NCBI GenBank assembly: GCA_024704765.1
Contig: JAKMXF010000133.1
Coordinates: 310,001-374,000 of the forward strand
Reading direction: 5' to 3'
Origin: Oopsacas minuta
Lineage: Eukaryota > Porifera > Hexactinellida > Lyssacinosida > Leucopsacidae
Length of the DNA: 64,000 nucleotides
The position numbers and the translations under genes are program-made. How positions within the stretch are numbered: the stretch's first letter is position 1; every line of letters begins with the position of its first letter. Under the pieces are notes generated by a model that ran no database searches, was not told the DNA's origin, and was given only the letters and a program-made list of their open reading frames with translations. Below, one piece after another: positions 11,401-23,054 of this stretch.

Positions 11401-14400
11401 TTACATATGGTAGGAGAGGAAGGAGGAAGAGGAGCATGTCTAGAATCCTGTCTAGCTAAGGTGATGTATTGTGAACCTACAGTCAGGATTGTAGGTATGA
11501 GTGCCACTCTAGCTAATATTGAGACGATTGCTAATTTCCTCAATGCAAAGCTGTATACTTCTGATTTCCGTCCTGTAACACTACACGAATACTTCAAGTT
11601 AGGACAGACAATATTCCGTGTTGAAATCGAGAATGAAATTCCTAAACTATTCCTACAAAGAATCCTTCCAAATCTACCTAGCTCTAGTAAACAGGCACAA
11701 GATGACCCAGACAATATCACTACTCTAGTTAGCGAGGTTATACCTGAGAAATCCTGTCTAATATTCTGTGCTAGCAAGATAAACTGTCAAAATGTAGCTC
11801 TCCTATTAACAACACAACTAAGTGAACAGTACATAACTCATAAGAAACAAGACAAGATTAAAATGCTACAGATCCTGAACACAGATGCTAGCGGTGTATG
11901 TCCTATACTCAGAAAGACTATACCCTACGGTATAGCATACCATCACTCAGGCTTAACAACAGAAGAACGCAAGGTTATTGAGGAAGGATTCAGAGATGGC
12001 ATATTATGTGTACTGACATGCACGAGTACTTTAGCTGCAGGGGTTAATCTACCAGCTAGTAGGGTTATTATTCGGGCTCCATACACAGGAGCTGTGTTTC
12101 TAACTCGTACAAGATATGTACAGATGGTGGGTAGGGCAGGAAGGGCTGGATACGGGGAGAAGGGAGAGAGCTACGTTATCGGGGAAAGCAAAGATAAACA
12201 AGAAATTATTCAACTAATGTCTGCACCTATAGAGTCTTGTGCAAGTACTCTTCTAAGTGATAATTGTATATATTTGAGACAGCTACTTTTATCAGCTATA
12301 GGATTGAGGATAGCTAATACAAACCAACAGATACAACACCTATTCCAGAAAACACTATTAGCTAGTTGCATACAACCAGAAGTATTGATAAATTGCATAA
12401 TGGACTCCATCAGATATCTACAATCTAACAACTTAATCTGGGCAGCTTATCAATCTCAGGATAGCCAAACTGAACTAAATGAATCCGATAAACTAGAAGA
12501 AATACCCCATGAAGACATAGTAGAGAGAGTGTTGGTATATAATGTGACATTCCTTGGGAAAGCAGTTTACAAGTCTAGTTTAGATATCGATACAGCGGCT
12601 GAGGTACTGCTAGAATTGGAGGAAGCTCTCACCTCCCTTCTCCTAACTACTGAGCTACATCTACTCTATCTATTCACTCCCCCAGACCTAATATACAGTG
12701 TTAAGCCAGATTGGAAGGCCACGTTCAACATTGTAACTTGTGATGGACAGGACGAGTTAATGCGGTTTACACAGAGGTTAAAAGTATACCCAGGATTTTT
12801 GTCTAAGCTAATGACAGGCACAGGGTTCAATAGTCAAGGACAAGAAGTGACATACAGAAGATTTTATTTAGCTTTACTTCTGTATCGTATAGTGTCAGGA
12901 GGAGAAGGTGAAGCTGTATGGAAGGTAGCGGAAGAATTCAGATGCAGTAGAGGTTTCATACAAAGCTTACTATCTTCGAGTGCTGCTCGCTGTTCTTGTC
13001 TGATCAGATTCTCTGAAGAGATACAGCACTTATGGCCGCTACACATCTTATTGCCAAGAATGTTGCAGAAAGTAGCGTATGCGAGTAAGCCTGAGCTTGT
13101 CCCTCTAATGGAACTTAGTGGAGTGGGACAAGCAAGAGCTAGACAACTGATACAAGCTGGCTACAATAGTGTTAAGCATATTGCACGATCTGAACCCCTG
13201 GAGCTAGTGCATAAGCTGACACAATTAAACATCAAACAAGCAAACCAGATTGTAGCATCAGCTAAGCTTCTACTACAGGAAAAAGCTGAGGCTCTCAGAG
13301 AGGAGGCCGATGAAATAATATGTCTGTAACCTTTTTTGCGTTCATCATTAGAAATATCTCAGCTGACCATATAATGTATTAACGTGGGACTTATAGTGCA
13401 ATGGAATCTTTCTGAGATTTACAATTTGTGGCTCAAAATTGTTTTTTAATTCAAGTTCCTGATCGTGGTTGGTACTTTTCGTGAATTGATTTGTTTGCAC
13501 ACACAAAGTATAAAGTATAATAGATTAAGTTATAGTGTATGGTCACGGTCATGCTGATTATTATCCCTTTCCGTTTACTCAAATTAATCCAGTATTGATT
13601 AGTCGTAATATACCAAATGTGTGCTTGTAAACACTTTCAAAATATTGCGTTTTATGCGAAATCTCAGTCGCTAAGTTACAAACTAAGTGAGTTTGGGTTT
13701 AATTTGTAATTCTGTTATCAGGGAAAAATAGCAGAAATTCTACATTAGACTATCTCTAGCTCTACCAAAGTACTCTAATCACTACTAATTGTGGTAAGCT
13801 ACTAAATACCTTTGATAATATTTTTGTAGTGATCATCTCAAATGTGACATGTGCAGGCGGTTGGCTACACTGTAAGCCCTGTAGAACTGAAATAGTTGCG
13901 TCATGAGCTAATATTGTAGCTGAATGTTCCACCTACATATTTTTCAGAATAATGTTTGTTAAAAATGTGCAATGATAAAGCAGAGATCACCTTTTTGGCT
14001 TTGTCTTCAATCTGATCCAATACGATCAATTTAGTGGCCTGTAATTCTGACGTTAAATATTCTAACATCAAATATATGATAAAGCGTATTGACGTCAATT
14101 ATACATTATGATGTTTGTACTCACCAATCAGAGCAAAACGATATTCCAAAGTTAAAAGTGCGTCCAAGTCTTTAATCAAAAAGCAATAAGGACATTCTAA
14201 AAATATAAAAACACTTATTCCATAAGTGATCTACGTGATCGATAACTTATTTAATTACTGAGGAAACTTACGTAGGGCTGATAGAAATCCTTTTACTTCT
14301 ACTTTAAATACGTTGGCATCGTCAGGACCTGATTGCGATTATACAATTAATTATTTAGTGAATGAAGTATTAATTTTATGGAATTTTGAGTAAACTTCGT

Positions 14401-16215
14401 TTACCAATTTTCATGTACAAATCTCGGATATATTATTACTAAAAATAACAATAATTATGTAGAATTGTAAGCGTAAGATGATTAAAGATGGCAACATTTA
14501 CAGCAATATAAAAAATGTGATATTATTACGCAAAATTCCATCTAATCTACTACTAATCATTTCATGAGAATTCCATAATACTGAGTGTTAGTTATAATAT
14601 TAATTATATTATTTCTTAATATGATAATATAAAAGTGAAAAGAGTAGTAATCTAGAAGCTGGTTGAGGTTAGTGATGAAAGGTAAAAGTTCTTGGCTATA
14701 GCAATTACGAGTAGTATTTTAGTTACTTGCATAGGTTATTTAGCGAATTTTTGGAAATACTGATTGAGGCAAATGTACAGGAAATAAATTTGAAGTAGTT
14801 GCTACCTGTACATTTTCCTGATGGCAGAAACTCTGATCACAAGCACACTTATTAATCTAATCAAAAGTCAAATGATATTAATCAGTATTTATCAATTCGA
14901 TAAGATTATAAGAATCTACGCATGTTATACGGAATACTTACAGCTAGATGATTAGTGAAGTATTTGTATACTTAATAGAATACAAATCAGACAGTTGTTA
15001 CCTCAAAAATTTGCACATAACTTTTTTACAGAAACTATGATTATTTTACAGGAAAAAACGAGGCTTTTATCAGAAATAAGGTATAAGTATTATCAGAAGT
15101 TTCCTTACAGTAGCATATATTACTTCCAGTGTGAATGATCGAATAAAATCATGACAATTTCAAAATTCTGGATATAATCCTTACATACAATTACAGAATA
15201 GTGGTCCTTTCGGATAAACACTACCCTCTTCAATAATTGACACTCCCTATGGACCTATGGGACGTAGACAAATAGGAAATACAAACGAGCAAACTAAGAA
15301 ACACTGGGTCATAACTCACTAGCAAAACATGTTCTTATTACTGGAATAATTTTATACAGAGTATACATGAAAACAGTTTTCCATTTTATCACACATGTAC
15401 TAAATAGAATATAATATATCTTCAAATAAATATGAAGACATGTTGGCTGCCTCAAGATATTTGAATGAAAGGTAACTATCCGTATCACAATGGGCTAATG
15501 ATATTGAACTACTACAAAGAGAGTTCACATACTCCATAAGGAATAGACCAGAATTGAAAGTTATATATCAACGAATGTACACTAATTAATTGAACCATAA
15601 AACGATGTCGATTTTTGCTCAAAAATTAACTTTTGTCCAATATTCAAACAATAAAACAAGCACGCCTTCAATGGCTAAATTAACTAGCAATATCGTCATG
15701 ACGAAAGTGCTGTATATTACTGGAAAAGTATTTATAATATAACGGGGGATATTTTATGTAACAAGGAAACTCACAAGAACTGCAGTGATTACACATTATT
15801 TGTGCTCTAACTAGTGCCCTATTTCTATCACACAAAGGTATTTAGCCTAATTTATTACATTTTCTCACCTAGACCAGTGCTGACTGACTCCTCCAACTTG
15901 AGTAATCTAGAAATATCATTACTCAACCAAGTAACGAAATGAATGAATTCCTCACTCTCCAGACCTTGAGTAATACATTCCTGCAGATGTACTTCTTGTG
16001 ACAATGGACCCTCATATCTGAATAACAAGCAATAATTATAATAACAAGAATAACCATGGATATTGATACTGATAGATTTATACGATAGAATAATTGTTGG
16101 AATAAAAGAACCATGGATATGAAGCTAACCCTAGATCAGTTAGAGAGTCTATAATATCCTTCATCTGTCTGGTAGCTGGAGTAATATCTGTAACCATTCC
16201 ACTACACTCAGCCAT
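8444..16215 (-). CDS. FAM98: FAM98 (tRNA ligase complex / RNA-binding), 13 exons, hosts HELQ
   Basis: Exons join in phase: 16215-16130, 16017-15869, 14328-14272, 14196-14125, 14046-13991, 13932-13810, 10005-9928, 9799-9692, 9596-9494, 9420-9338, 9274-9184, 9022-8798, 8547-8444; total 444 residues. Homology runs through every exon. The start has LGYEGPL; exon 4 has CPYC; exon 5 has GELQATKL (ISELEAAR in human); exon 6 has QPPAHVTFEMI; exon 8 has RRQLLLTRLEVTLQAF; exons 9-10 have LTHLLAARTDLA; exon 11 has VPDRGGRAWE and PPPEMP; and an RG/GY-rich tail follows. Human FAM98A/B belong to the DDX1-RTCB tRNA-ligase complex and to RNA granules. Intron 6 (13809-10006, 3.8 kb) contains intronless HELQ on the other strand. 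Exon 8 uses an AAG acceptor; the other junctions have AG with pyrimidine tracts. Confidence 0.9.
10501..13329 (+). CDS. HELQ: HELQ, superfamily 2 DNA helicase (POLQ-like), intronless
   Basis: Single-exon gene of 942 residues. A disordered N-terminus (about 1-150) is followed by an SF2 Ski2-like helicase core: Walker A PTSGGKT near 197-203, DELH near 298-301, SATLAN of motif III, HHSGLTTEER, STLAAGVNLPA, and QMVGRAGRAG near 541-550. The C-terminus has a winged-helix/ratchet region and a helix-hairpin-helix (LSGVGQARARQLIQAG near 870). This is the HELQ/Hel308 order. It lacks the polymerase domain of POLQ and the second helicase cassette of ASCC3/BRR2. HELQ unwinds 3'-5', works with RAD51 paralogues and acts in crosslink repair and strand annealing. 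It lies entirely in an intron of FAM98 on the opposite strand, so any overlap of transcripts is antisense. Confidence 0.93.
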   Translation: MADNLGTRRKRPKRAIFKDDDQPNDDQILPQTSTSSLSWVDPDNEITTQMNRISTRSKKSPFLKDNTNTHKSTEIFSTSTPAKMKSIEEFFSESDYAQGICPEDLSHTFNTTFNPQTQSKSTEGFEFPSLSFEDVNLDEICQDKIVVDKNTMLEWLPQKFWQLLKEDRGISKLYEWQRDCLTLATTYKDWNLIYSLPTSGGKTLVAEIIMLETLLIRKEDVVLVLPYISLVQEKVRGLSTLASELGFNLEEYAGSKGALPPRRRKRHCLYICTIEKSNSLTTALQDEKRLGEIGLMVVDELHMVGEEGGRGACLESCLAKVMYCEPTVRIVGMSATLANIETIANFLNAKLYTSDFRPVTLHEYFKLGQTIFRVEIENEIPKLFLQRILPNLPSSSKQAQDDPDNITTLVSEVIPEKSCLIFCASKINCQNVALLLTTQLSEQYITHKKQDKIKMLQILNTDASGVCPILRKTIPYGIAYHHSGLTTEERKVIEEGFRDGILCVLTCTSTLAAGVNLPASRVIIRAPYTGAVFLTRTRYVQMVGRAGRAGYGEKGESYVIGESKDKQEIIQLMSAPIESCASTLLSDNCIYLRQLLLSAIGLRIANTNQQIQHLFQKTLLASCIQPEVLINCIMDSIRYLQSNNLIWAAYQSQDSQTELNESDKLEEIPHEDIVERVLVYNVTFLGKAVYKSSLDIDTAAEVLLELEEALTSLLLTTELHLLYLFTPPDLIYSVKPDWKATFNIVTCDGQDELMRFTQRLKVYPGFLSKLMTGTGFNSQGQEVTYRRFYLALLLYRIVSGGEGEAVWKVAEEFRCSRGFIQSLLSSSAARCSCLIRFSEEIQHLWPLHILLPRMLQKVAYASKPELVPLMELSGVGQARARQLIQAGYNSVKHIARSEPLELVHKLTQLNIKQANQIVASAKLLLQEKAEALREEADEIICL

Positions 16216-16345
16216 AAACTGTAAAAACTAATACTAACAAACGCATCAATCAATTCCAAACATTTATAACATATCTAATGTGTATACAGGTTGCTAGGAC
16301 AACAATAAATATACAAAATACAATTATTTACGTAAAAAGAAAATG

Positions 16346-18899
16346 TTAAATAGTAATCTGTTTTAAATCGCCGTATATAATAAGTGGCTCCACAAAGTGT
16401 GAAACATCGGGTGGTTTATTCCGCGTGTGCCACAGAACAACACGACCATCTTCCCCAACAGAAACAAGCTTAAATCTATCAGCTGTAAGACAGCTGACTG
16501 GCGCTGAATGAGCTAGCATAACTCTAGCAAGTGAGCAAGTTGTCATACTCCATTGATATATTGCAGCGCCGTTAGAAGCAAATACAAACGAATTTAAAAT
16601 AGCAACTGACTGTACAGGAGCTGGTTTTGTGCAGTTAACCATAAGATATACATCTAGCCGTTTGATAGATACAGTCTCCTCTGGTGTAGAATGTGTTTCT
16701 TTACCTAGAAATGAGCTAATGACTTGTTCATATAGCTCTGGAGATGAATTAAAATAAGTTATCTCTTCACGTCGTGAAACTAGATTCCATAAACGTATAT
16801 GTCCAGTATCACAACCTGCTACACACAAACCTAGCGTTATAGCTAGACAAGTAACAGAAGATCCAATATTAAGTACAGCTTCTCTTTGATAGCTGTTATT
16901 CCTCCAAATACCAATAGTACCATCTAGTGATGATGTGTATATGTATTTATCAGTGATTACTAGTCCTGTAACGCTATTCTTATGGAGTATGAGACGAGTT
17001 ATGAGATCCCAAGATCCTCTCCTCCATATACAAACCTCCCCATCCTTACAACAACTAACTACAATCTTGTTATTAACCGCAACTTGTGTGACCTTCTCTG
17101 AATGTGCGTGTATTACATACAGTATTTGGAAATTCACAGCATCCCACACGATAACAGTACAATCCCATGACCCGGTTACTACAACCCCTTGTGACATAGC
17201 TATACAATTAACTATGCCTTTATGGCCTTCAAGACATCCAATCTCTCTACCACTCCTGCTGTCATATAATCTAACTATTAGGTCTGTACTGCCTACCAAT
17301 ACACGACGGGAATCACAAGCTACACTGAATAACGACAGCTGTGGTGATTGTGTAAATAACCTTACTGATCGGAGGGGGAATAGAGGAGAAGGAAGATTGG
17401 TATCCTGGTTACTACTATGCGTACTAGGAATGCACCCGGCCAGTGTTAAACACGTATACAACCTAGAATCAATAATGACAGACTCAGAACTACATACCTT
17501 AACCTGTAATTGTACGAAATCAAAGACTCTCCAATCTGAAACCCCCTTATGTTCTATTGTACTATTAATACTGGGCATAGGTGTTGTATGAGATTTGTTA
17601 CTAGCACGTAACGTCACAACTGATCCCTTCTTACACTCAATAACAGGGAGGATAGGGCTCTTAGAACTAGCGATCAGCTGACGATCTTTATACAGCTTCT
17701 TGTTCGTTTTCTTCCTGGGTCTCTTGCATTTCTCACGAACAACTTTATCCATGTCATTGACAGTATTTTTAGGTTTCATACCAAGAGTATGGAGAGGAGA
17801 ATTAGAGTTTGAATGAAATTCAGGACTTGGAATAAATTCCATCGTACCTTTATTCATTTCTCTGTGAAATAAATCTTTTATTCTCTGAGACACCCCCTCT
17901 TGAAAATTATTCTGTATCTTGTATAACTGTGTGTATATATCTCTGTAATCTATAGGAATAGTTTCCCCTAATTCAATAGAACAATCAAGATCTTGAATAC
18001 CCTCTCTCTCACCAAATATCTTCACCTAGAACAGAGAATTATTATAAATAATTATACAATATAAATGATTAGCTTACATGTTGCCTCCATAACTCAGGAT
18101 CTAGTGCTAGTTTCCTCCAACATTTAGAAACAGCTGATGCACTATACAAGCTGTATGGATCTAAGTAAGAGAATACTCTCGTTAGAATAGTATCAGGTAG
18201 GAAATGTAGCTCTAACTTCTTACACATTCTTTCTTGTAAATAACTAGCAAATAACTGTAATTGTGAATAAGAGCATATCCTTACTAGTCCTGCAATAAAT
18301 TTGATTAGTAAGAGAGGAGCATAATCACATGTTATCCATTTCTGGAAACATTGCAACTCTGTACGAAACTCCTGAACCAGAAATATAGTCCCTGGTCTCT
18401 TCACCTTCTTCTTAACTTTTCTAACTTTCCCCAGCTGATCAGCTGAGTAAAAATCAGCTGACTTAACAGAAAGAGGTATAGTAGCTATATCTAGCTGTCT
18501 CGTGTTTGCAATAGTTGGTATATAGTCTGTATATTTGTATGGATGTAGATATGGAATAAGTATTGTATTGAAGAGACGTACTAGTCGCATAGGAATGTAC
18601 TTAGCTATGACAACCAGTACAAGCCTTACTTGCCAGTCTCTATACTTCTCAGACCATCTAGTCAGCTGATTCAACCGTTGCTGTTCTCTTGCTATTAATT
18701 CATTACTAGTGACGTCAACAGCTAACTCTGGTAAGACAATAACACCAATTGAGTTATCTGATGGTTTGGGTGTGTGAATATATTGTTCAGTGTGAATAGC
18801 ACTGAGAGAAGTTCTGGGAGGAAGAAAGGGTAAATGTGAGAGATCTTCTGTTAAATTGTCAGGAGCTGATCTGATTGAGTCCCGATATTCGTCAGACAT
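16346..18899 (-). CDS. F-box/WD40 repeat protein (SCF substrate receptor), two exons
   Basis: Exons 18899-18078 and 18025-16346 join in phase 0 across a 52-bp intron to give 833 residues. An F-box lies at about residues 231-274 (LPDTILTRVFSYLDPYSLYSA, then CWRKLALDPELW). After a basic linker (KRPRKKTNKK) come WD40 blades from about residue 480: GREIGCLEGHKGIVNCIA, TGSWDCTVIVWD, HSEKVTQVAV, CKDGEVCIW, SSLDGTIGIW, GCDTGHIRLWN and a last SVGEDGRVVLWH. Such proteins bring substrates to SKP1-CUL1 ligases. It does not clearly match FBXW7, BTRC or another named orthologue. The N-terminal ~230 residues before the F-box are unusually long and unassigned. Confidence 0.8.
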
Positions 18900-19018
18900 T
18901 GATACAACCTATACAGAATACAGTTAACCTTTTGTGAATCCTAGGAATGTATATATTAAGGATAATTGCAAGCTCCGTAAATTAGAATATAATAGCAAAA
19001 GTAATTGAAAAATATTAG

Positions 19019-19483
19019 CTAAAATGTTTTAATCATATCTAATATTTTCTTCAAGGTTTGTTGAGAATGTTCTTTTGTAAACTTCAAATACACTTCATTA
19101 ACTGGTACCCATTTACCGTCCAATATCTCTGCTTCTTGTAACTTAACCGCTGCAGGATTAGCTATCTCTGCAATCCAGAATTGTACTGTTTTATCCTTAA
19201 TAACGTCCTTCTTCACATACATGTACTTATCAGTTATTGTATCCTCAAATAAAACACGCTTTACTTCTAAATTGCATTCCTCTTTCAGTTCTCTACAAGC
19301 AGATTCAAATTCGGTCTTGTCTTGAGGTTCTGGGTGTCCCTTAGGGAACCCCCAGTGACCAGCTCTTTGCTGGACTATAAATAGCTCGCAATTCGCATCC
19401 TGAAAGCGTACTGGAATTATCCCGAAGCATTTAACGGTTTTTACTGATAATCCATGAGGATTAGTAATTTCTGCTTTAGCCAT
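19019..19483 (-). CDS. Nudix hydrolase, Ap4A-hydrolase-like, copy 1
   Basis: Single exon, 154 residues. It resembles NUDT2-type bis(5'-nucleosyl)-tetraphosphatases: KCFGIIPVRF, then FIVQQRAGHWGFPKGHPEP, with the catalytic Nudix helix at about 48-72 (CRELKEE) and WVPVNEVYLKF near the end. The RE..EE metal-binding core is intact. From the first Gly (49) to the Arg of REL there are 15 positions instead of the canonical 14, so the loop has one extra residue, and the usual Gly after EE is Asn. The next gene, 174 bp upstream on the same strand, is its paralogue. The likely role is cleavage of dinucleoside polyphosphates or a related capped nucleotide. The substrate cannot be fixed from sequence. 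Confidence 0.82.
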   Translation of the reverse strand: MAKAEITNPHGLSVKTVKCFGIIPVRFQDANCELFIVQQRAGHWGFPKGHPEPQDKTEFESACRELKEECNLEVKRVLFEDTITDKYMYVKKDVIKDKTVQFWIAEIANPAAVKLQEAEILDGKWVPVNEVYLKFTKEHSQQTLKKILDMIKTF

Positions 19484-19657
19484 TAATCTTACAAAAAGGT
19501 TAATATACAGTAGAATCCGCCTATTAGTATTATTTGTTTATTAGCAGCTGTTTAAGATACAAAACCCAAGTGCATTTACAAATAAATAATTTGTATGAAC
19601 GAAAGTACAATTATTTTTGCAGATACGAGTATTAATAAAATCATATACAAATTGTAT

Positions 19658-20158
19658 CTATTCTAGTTTGTAGTTAGCTAACTTCTCCGCAACTGATTTG
19701 CTGAGCTCCTTAGCTTGAAAATAAGTCATCTGTTTGTGTACTTCTCCTGCAGGTATCCACTTAAAAGCCTGTACCTCTTCAACTTGCAACTTAATTACAG
19801 AATCATCAATAACCTCAGCTAACCAATACTCTACAGTTTTGTCTTTCCATGCATGCTTCTTGTAATTAAACCCGTATTGTTCCTGAACTTTATCCTCGAA
19901 TAATAATTTCTTCACTTCCATATTAGTCTCCTCCTTCAGCTCCCGACAAGCAGTCTCATATTCGCTCTTATCAGTAGCTTTAGGATGACCTTTACAGAAG
20001 CACCAGTAACCAGCTCGTTGCTGGATAATGAAAACTTCCCATGACCCAGCCTTATAACGACAAGGAATTATTCCAAGAGACTTGTCCTTCACGACAGGAA
20101 GATTATCAGGATTCCAAACTTTAGGCGTAGAAGACGAACCAGAACCTGAAGAGGCCAT
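19658..20158 (-). CDS. Nudix hydrolase, Ap4A-hydrolase-like, copy 2
   Basis: Single exon, 166 residues, with a Ser/Gly-rich 12-residue N-terminal extension relative to copy 1. It shares LGIIPCRY, FIIQQRAGYWCFCKGHP, CRELKEETNMEV and FKWIPAGEVHKQMT with its neighbour. The RE..EE core is intact and the same one-residue longer spacing occurs before it. The tryptophan-rich GFPKG stretch of copy 1 has become CFCKG, which adds two cysteines near the active-site loop. Same orientation and a 174-bp gap indicate tandem duplication. Expected to hydrolyse nucleoside diphosphate linkages like copy 1, but divergence at the loop may mean another substrate. Confidence 0.8.
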   Translation of the reverse strand: MASSGSGSSSTPKVWNPDNLPVVKDKSLGIIPCRYKAGSWEVFIIQQRAGYWCFCKGHPKATDKSEYETACRELKEETNMEVKKLLFEDKVQEQYGFNYKKHAWKDKTVEYWLAEVIDDSVIKLQVEEVQAFKWIPAGEVHKQMTYFQAKELSKSVAEKLANYKLE

Positions 20159-20753
20159 TGCACACCTAATTGTTTTAACAAATGTAAAGACAACATTCCT
20201 TATTTAGAATTACATAAGAGATATTATAGCAATCAGAATGAAACCAATGCAAACAAACAAATCTGGCTGCTCATTGCAACTAATTGTATCACTTCAAGTT
20301 GTTTACAGTTTACAATAATAAGGAAGCTAATAAAATAATAGAATTTAATTACTTAATTATTTCAGAAATTACCAGAACCTTGTATTATTCTAGGATATAG
20401 TTACTTCATACGGGAAGGATATTATCGGGTGTCTGTAGTAAGGGAATATTCGAAATATTCGCTCATATAACCCTTGAGAAATTCAGTGCCTAATATATTA
20501 ATTATTAGGCAATTAGTGACGATTGCCAAGACTATATTCAACATATAAATGTAATAATCTCGCATCAAATAATACACCTCAGCTCAATACAATATACATA
20601 CATATATACTCAACAGATAAGTTCAATACAATCTAAGGGAAGCGAATAATCCAGGATCTAATAAGATAGGGAGTATAACTAGAAGAAACAAGATATATAA
20701 TAGAAACGTATAAAAATACAAATAAAATAGCAACAAATAGATAAGCTGAGGGT
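20159..20753. other. spacer without recognised gene
   Basis: AT-rich spacer between the second Nudix gene and the end of the minus-strand CAP gene. It contains short runs of TATATACATA but no coding exon or clear element. Confidence 0.45.
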
Positions 20754-23054
20754 CTAGAGATGAGAGAACAAGCTAATCAGGAGAGTAGCGAGGGTAAACA
20801 GGATAATATCGATATGGTAGGTACCAGCTGACGAGCTGAAGTTTTCTTGATAAGGAGCTATAGGCAAAAATAAGTAAATATACTTACATTATTAGAAATT
20901 AGTTTTGATTAAAATACTTACAGCAAAGTCCCTTGTAGCAGTATGGGGAATCGCTTAAGCATTTGTTACAGCTGGTCCCTGATGAGTAAGGTCTAGGTGA
21001 GTTAAGTCCTCCATTGTTATTATTATTATTGTTGTTGTTGTCATTATTATTATTATTGTTGTTGTTGTTCTCATTCTCAGGGTTAGCTCTAAATATGCAA
21101 AACTAATTAAATAAATACAAACAGAAAATATATAAGTTTTGGCAATCCACAAAAACTTAGAGAGCTGAAAAAACACAATTTTAAAGAAGACAATAAAATC
21201 TAAAGTGTAGTAAGTGATATTTTTATGGCATTTGACTGATAATAACAATTTCTAATAATTAAGCTGTATCAGTCTTGTTATAACCTTGAATATTTCTACT
21301 CGAATGGTGATGAGTTAAAAATCCCTTCGGCTTCCCTTTCCTAGCGCTAAATTCCATAGAAATCTTATAAGTAACTCCTCCAGCTGGTGGATGGCGTATA
21401 ATTAGCAACAAGGGATACGACAGGTACAAGAACTATTTGGGACCTTCAAAAGACAGAATTATGTAATATAATCATATTTCTACTGGATTACTTGGAATGA
21501 ACTAGTGACATTACAAATCAATATTTCTGGGCAAACATTAATCTGTAAACTACTGTAAGGTGCAATTGGTGTAGCTATGTAGCAACACTAGAGGAACTTA
21601 GGTATGCATTGGTTAATCCTTAAAGACAGTTAGTCCCTTGTCGAGCGACGGTAGTAAATTAATTTGGTGTACTAGCAGCTAAATGTGAACATAAGAATAA
21701 CAAACAAACAACTCACATCCATCCTGGTGTATAATAGCACACTAATACAGTGCCAATATACTGCCCATCATCCTTAATATCCATATAACACATGCTAGAA
21801 GCACATCCTACTGCTGTCACATTGCTGAAGACAACCTAAATACAATATGCGTACATAATAGGAGATACAGAGTGTCCCATAATTATTGCCCTATTGTGTA
21901 ACTGACTATAACATACAAATATCATTAATAAATATGCTACTTTGGCTAGTGCGTAAGCGAAGTCGTATCAAGTTAACAAACTAAATAAGGTTGGTCAATA
22001 AATTTATGAAAGAAAACTAGACACAATTGTACGATATTTTAGAAGTATTGATGAAATGAAACTAAACTCTGGTAGGGGAATAGTTATGGGACACCCTGTA
22101 TTTGAATTGAAGACAAATTGCGTATATTATAAACAGGCTTCTGACAACGGCTGCTAAAAAAGATAGCAGTAACAAGCTATGATAATACATTATATTATAA
22201 CAGACACATTTAGTAGAACATATGTAGATAATGAGGGCTATGAATAAATTACTATCAGTAACATATCAATAATAGTTAACGCTTATGATTATGATCTTAG
22301 AATTCTCAATAATCAAAGAGTTTACGGTATTACTAACCTGAAGGTAAGCAGTGCAAACGAATTCCTCATCTCCGTAGCACATATTGTAATCAAAATTATA
22401 CAATCCCCCCAGCTCATACCATTCCCTCACCAGCTCCTCATACGTGGATAGGTCGGGTCTTGAAACGTATTTAGCAAATCCTTGGTTGTACCCTACAGCT
22501 CCGAAGCCACCACATTCCTGCCGTTGCTGACCTTCTCTCTCTTGCTCTGCACATTGAGCAGCAGTGTAGCTAGCCATTGTCTCTAATACTAAGCTCCATT
22601 CCTAACCACATGGATAGTTATTCTCAAATGTTTTATCGGCAGTAAATGATTAATTCACGAAAAAATAATATTTTATTTTATTGAATTTGGTGGGATTTAT
22701 ATACTTAGATTAACCGTAAAGATGATCTAATAATCAGTATTTTAGGATTTACATAAAAATTTTTGTCCTTAAAAAATATAAGGATTCGTTAAAACACTAA
22801 AGCGGGAAATCACCCCCTCAGTATTTCTAATGATTCTTAATTAAATAATTTTCAACTAATCTGTAAGGCTAATAATGATTTAATTTTTAAGTTGTTAGTA
22901 AACTCACCAATTTTTTCATATCACTAGATGTAGGGACGACAGAAGCTCGATTATAGTTATGTGAGTCTAGGATTGTCTGTCGAATCGAATCAGTAAACTG
23001 TTCAGCTGTTACGAGAGCGAAGATGGATACAATAAGTGCAGCAAAGAATTTCAT
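20754..23054 (-). CDS. CAP/CRISP-superfamily secreted protein with Asn tract, five exons
   Basis: Exons 23054-22908, 22601-22338, 21835-21717, 21088-20922 and 20857-20754 join in phases 0,0,2,1 to give 266 residues. A signal peptide (MKFFAALIVSIFALVTA) comes first. The CAP pattern follows: HNYNRASVVPTSSDM, then W...LETMASYTAAQC, STYEELVREWYE, the C....YLQVVFSNVTAVGCA block, and VCYYTPGW. A cysteine-rich end (PYSSGTSCNKCLSDSPYC) matches the CRISP hinge. An Asn-rich run lies between the core and the hinge. The last exon ends in a hydrophobic stretch (DIILFTLATLLISLF), suggesting GPI anchoring or a C-terminal membrane segment. Intron 2 holds a MITE. CAP proteins act outside the cell in immunity, reproduction and lipid binding. 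The usual His of the YTQ/H-Y-T block is not obvious. Confidence 0.83.
21868..22098. mobile_element. MITE with mariner-like terminal repeats, 231 bp
   Basis: Imperfect inverted termini: the left end begins CAGAGTGTCCCATAATTATT and the right end, read inwards, begins CAGGGTGTCCCATAACTATT. TA dinucleotides flank both sides, as expected for a Tc1/mariner-type target-site duplication. It has no transposase frame. It sits in intron 2 of the minus-strand CAP gene. Confidence 0.75.

Noticed and set aside
10971-11777. 268-codon open frame antisense to HELQ
   Set aside because: It is low-complexity antisense shadow of a strongly conserved helicase frame, with no recognisable domain of its own.
16935-17591. 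218-codon open frame on plus within the F-box/WD40 gene
   Set aside because: Shadow of the WD40 exon; composition and lack of motifs do not support a gene.
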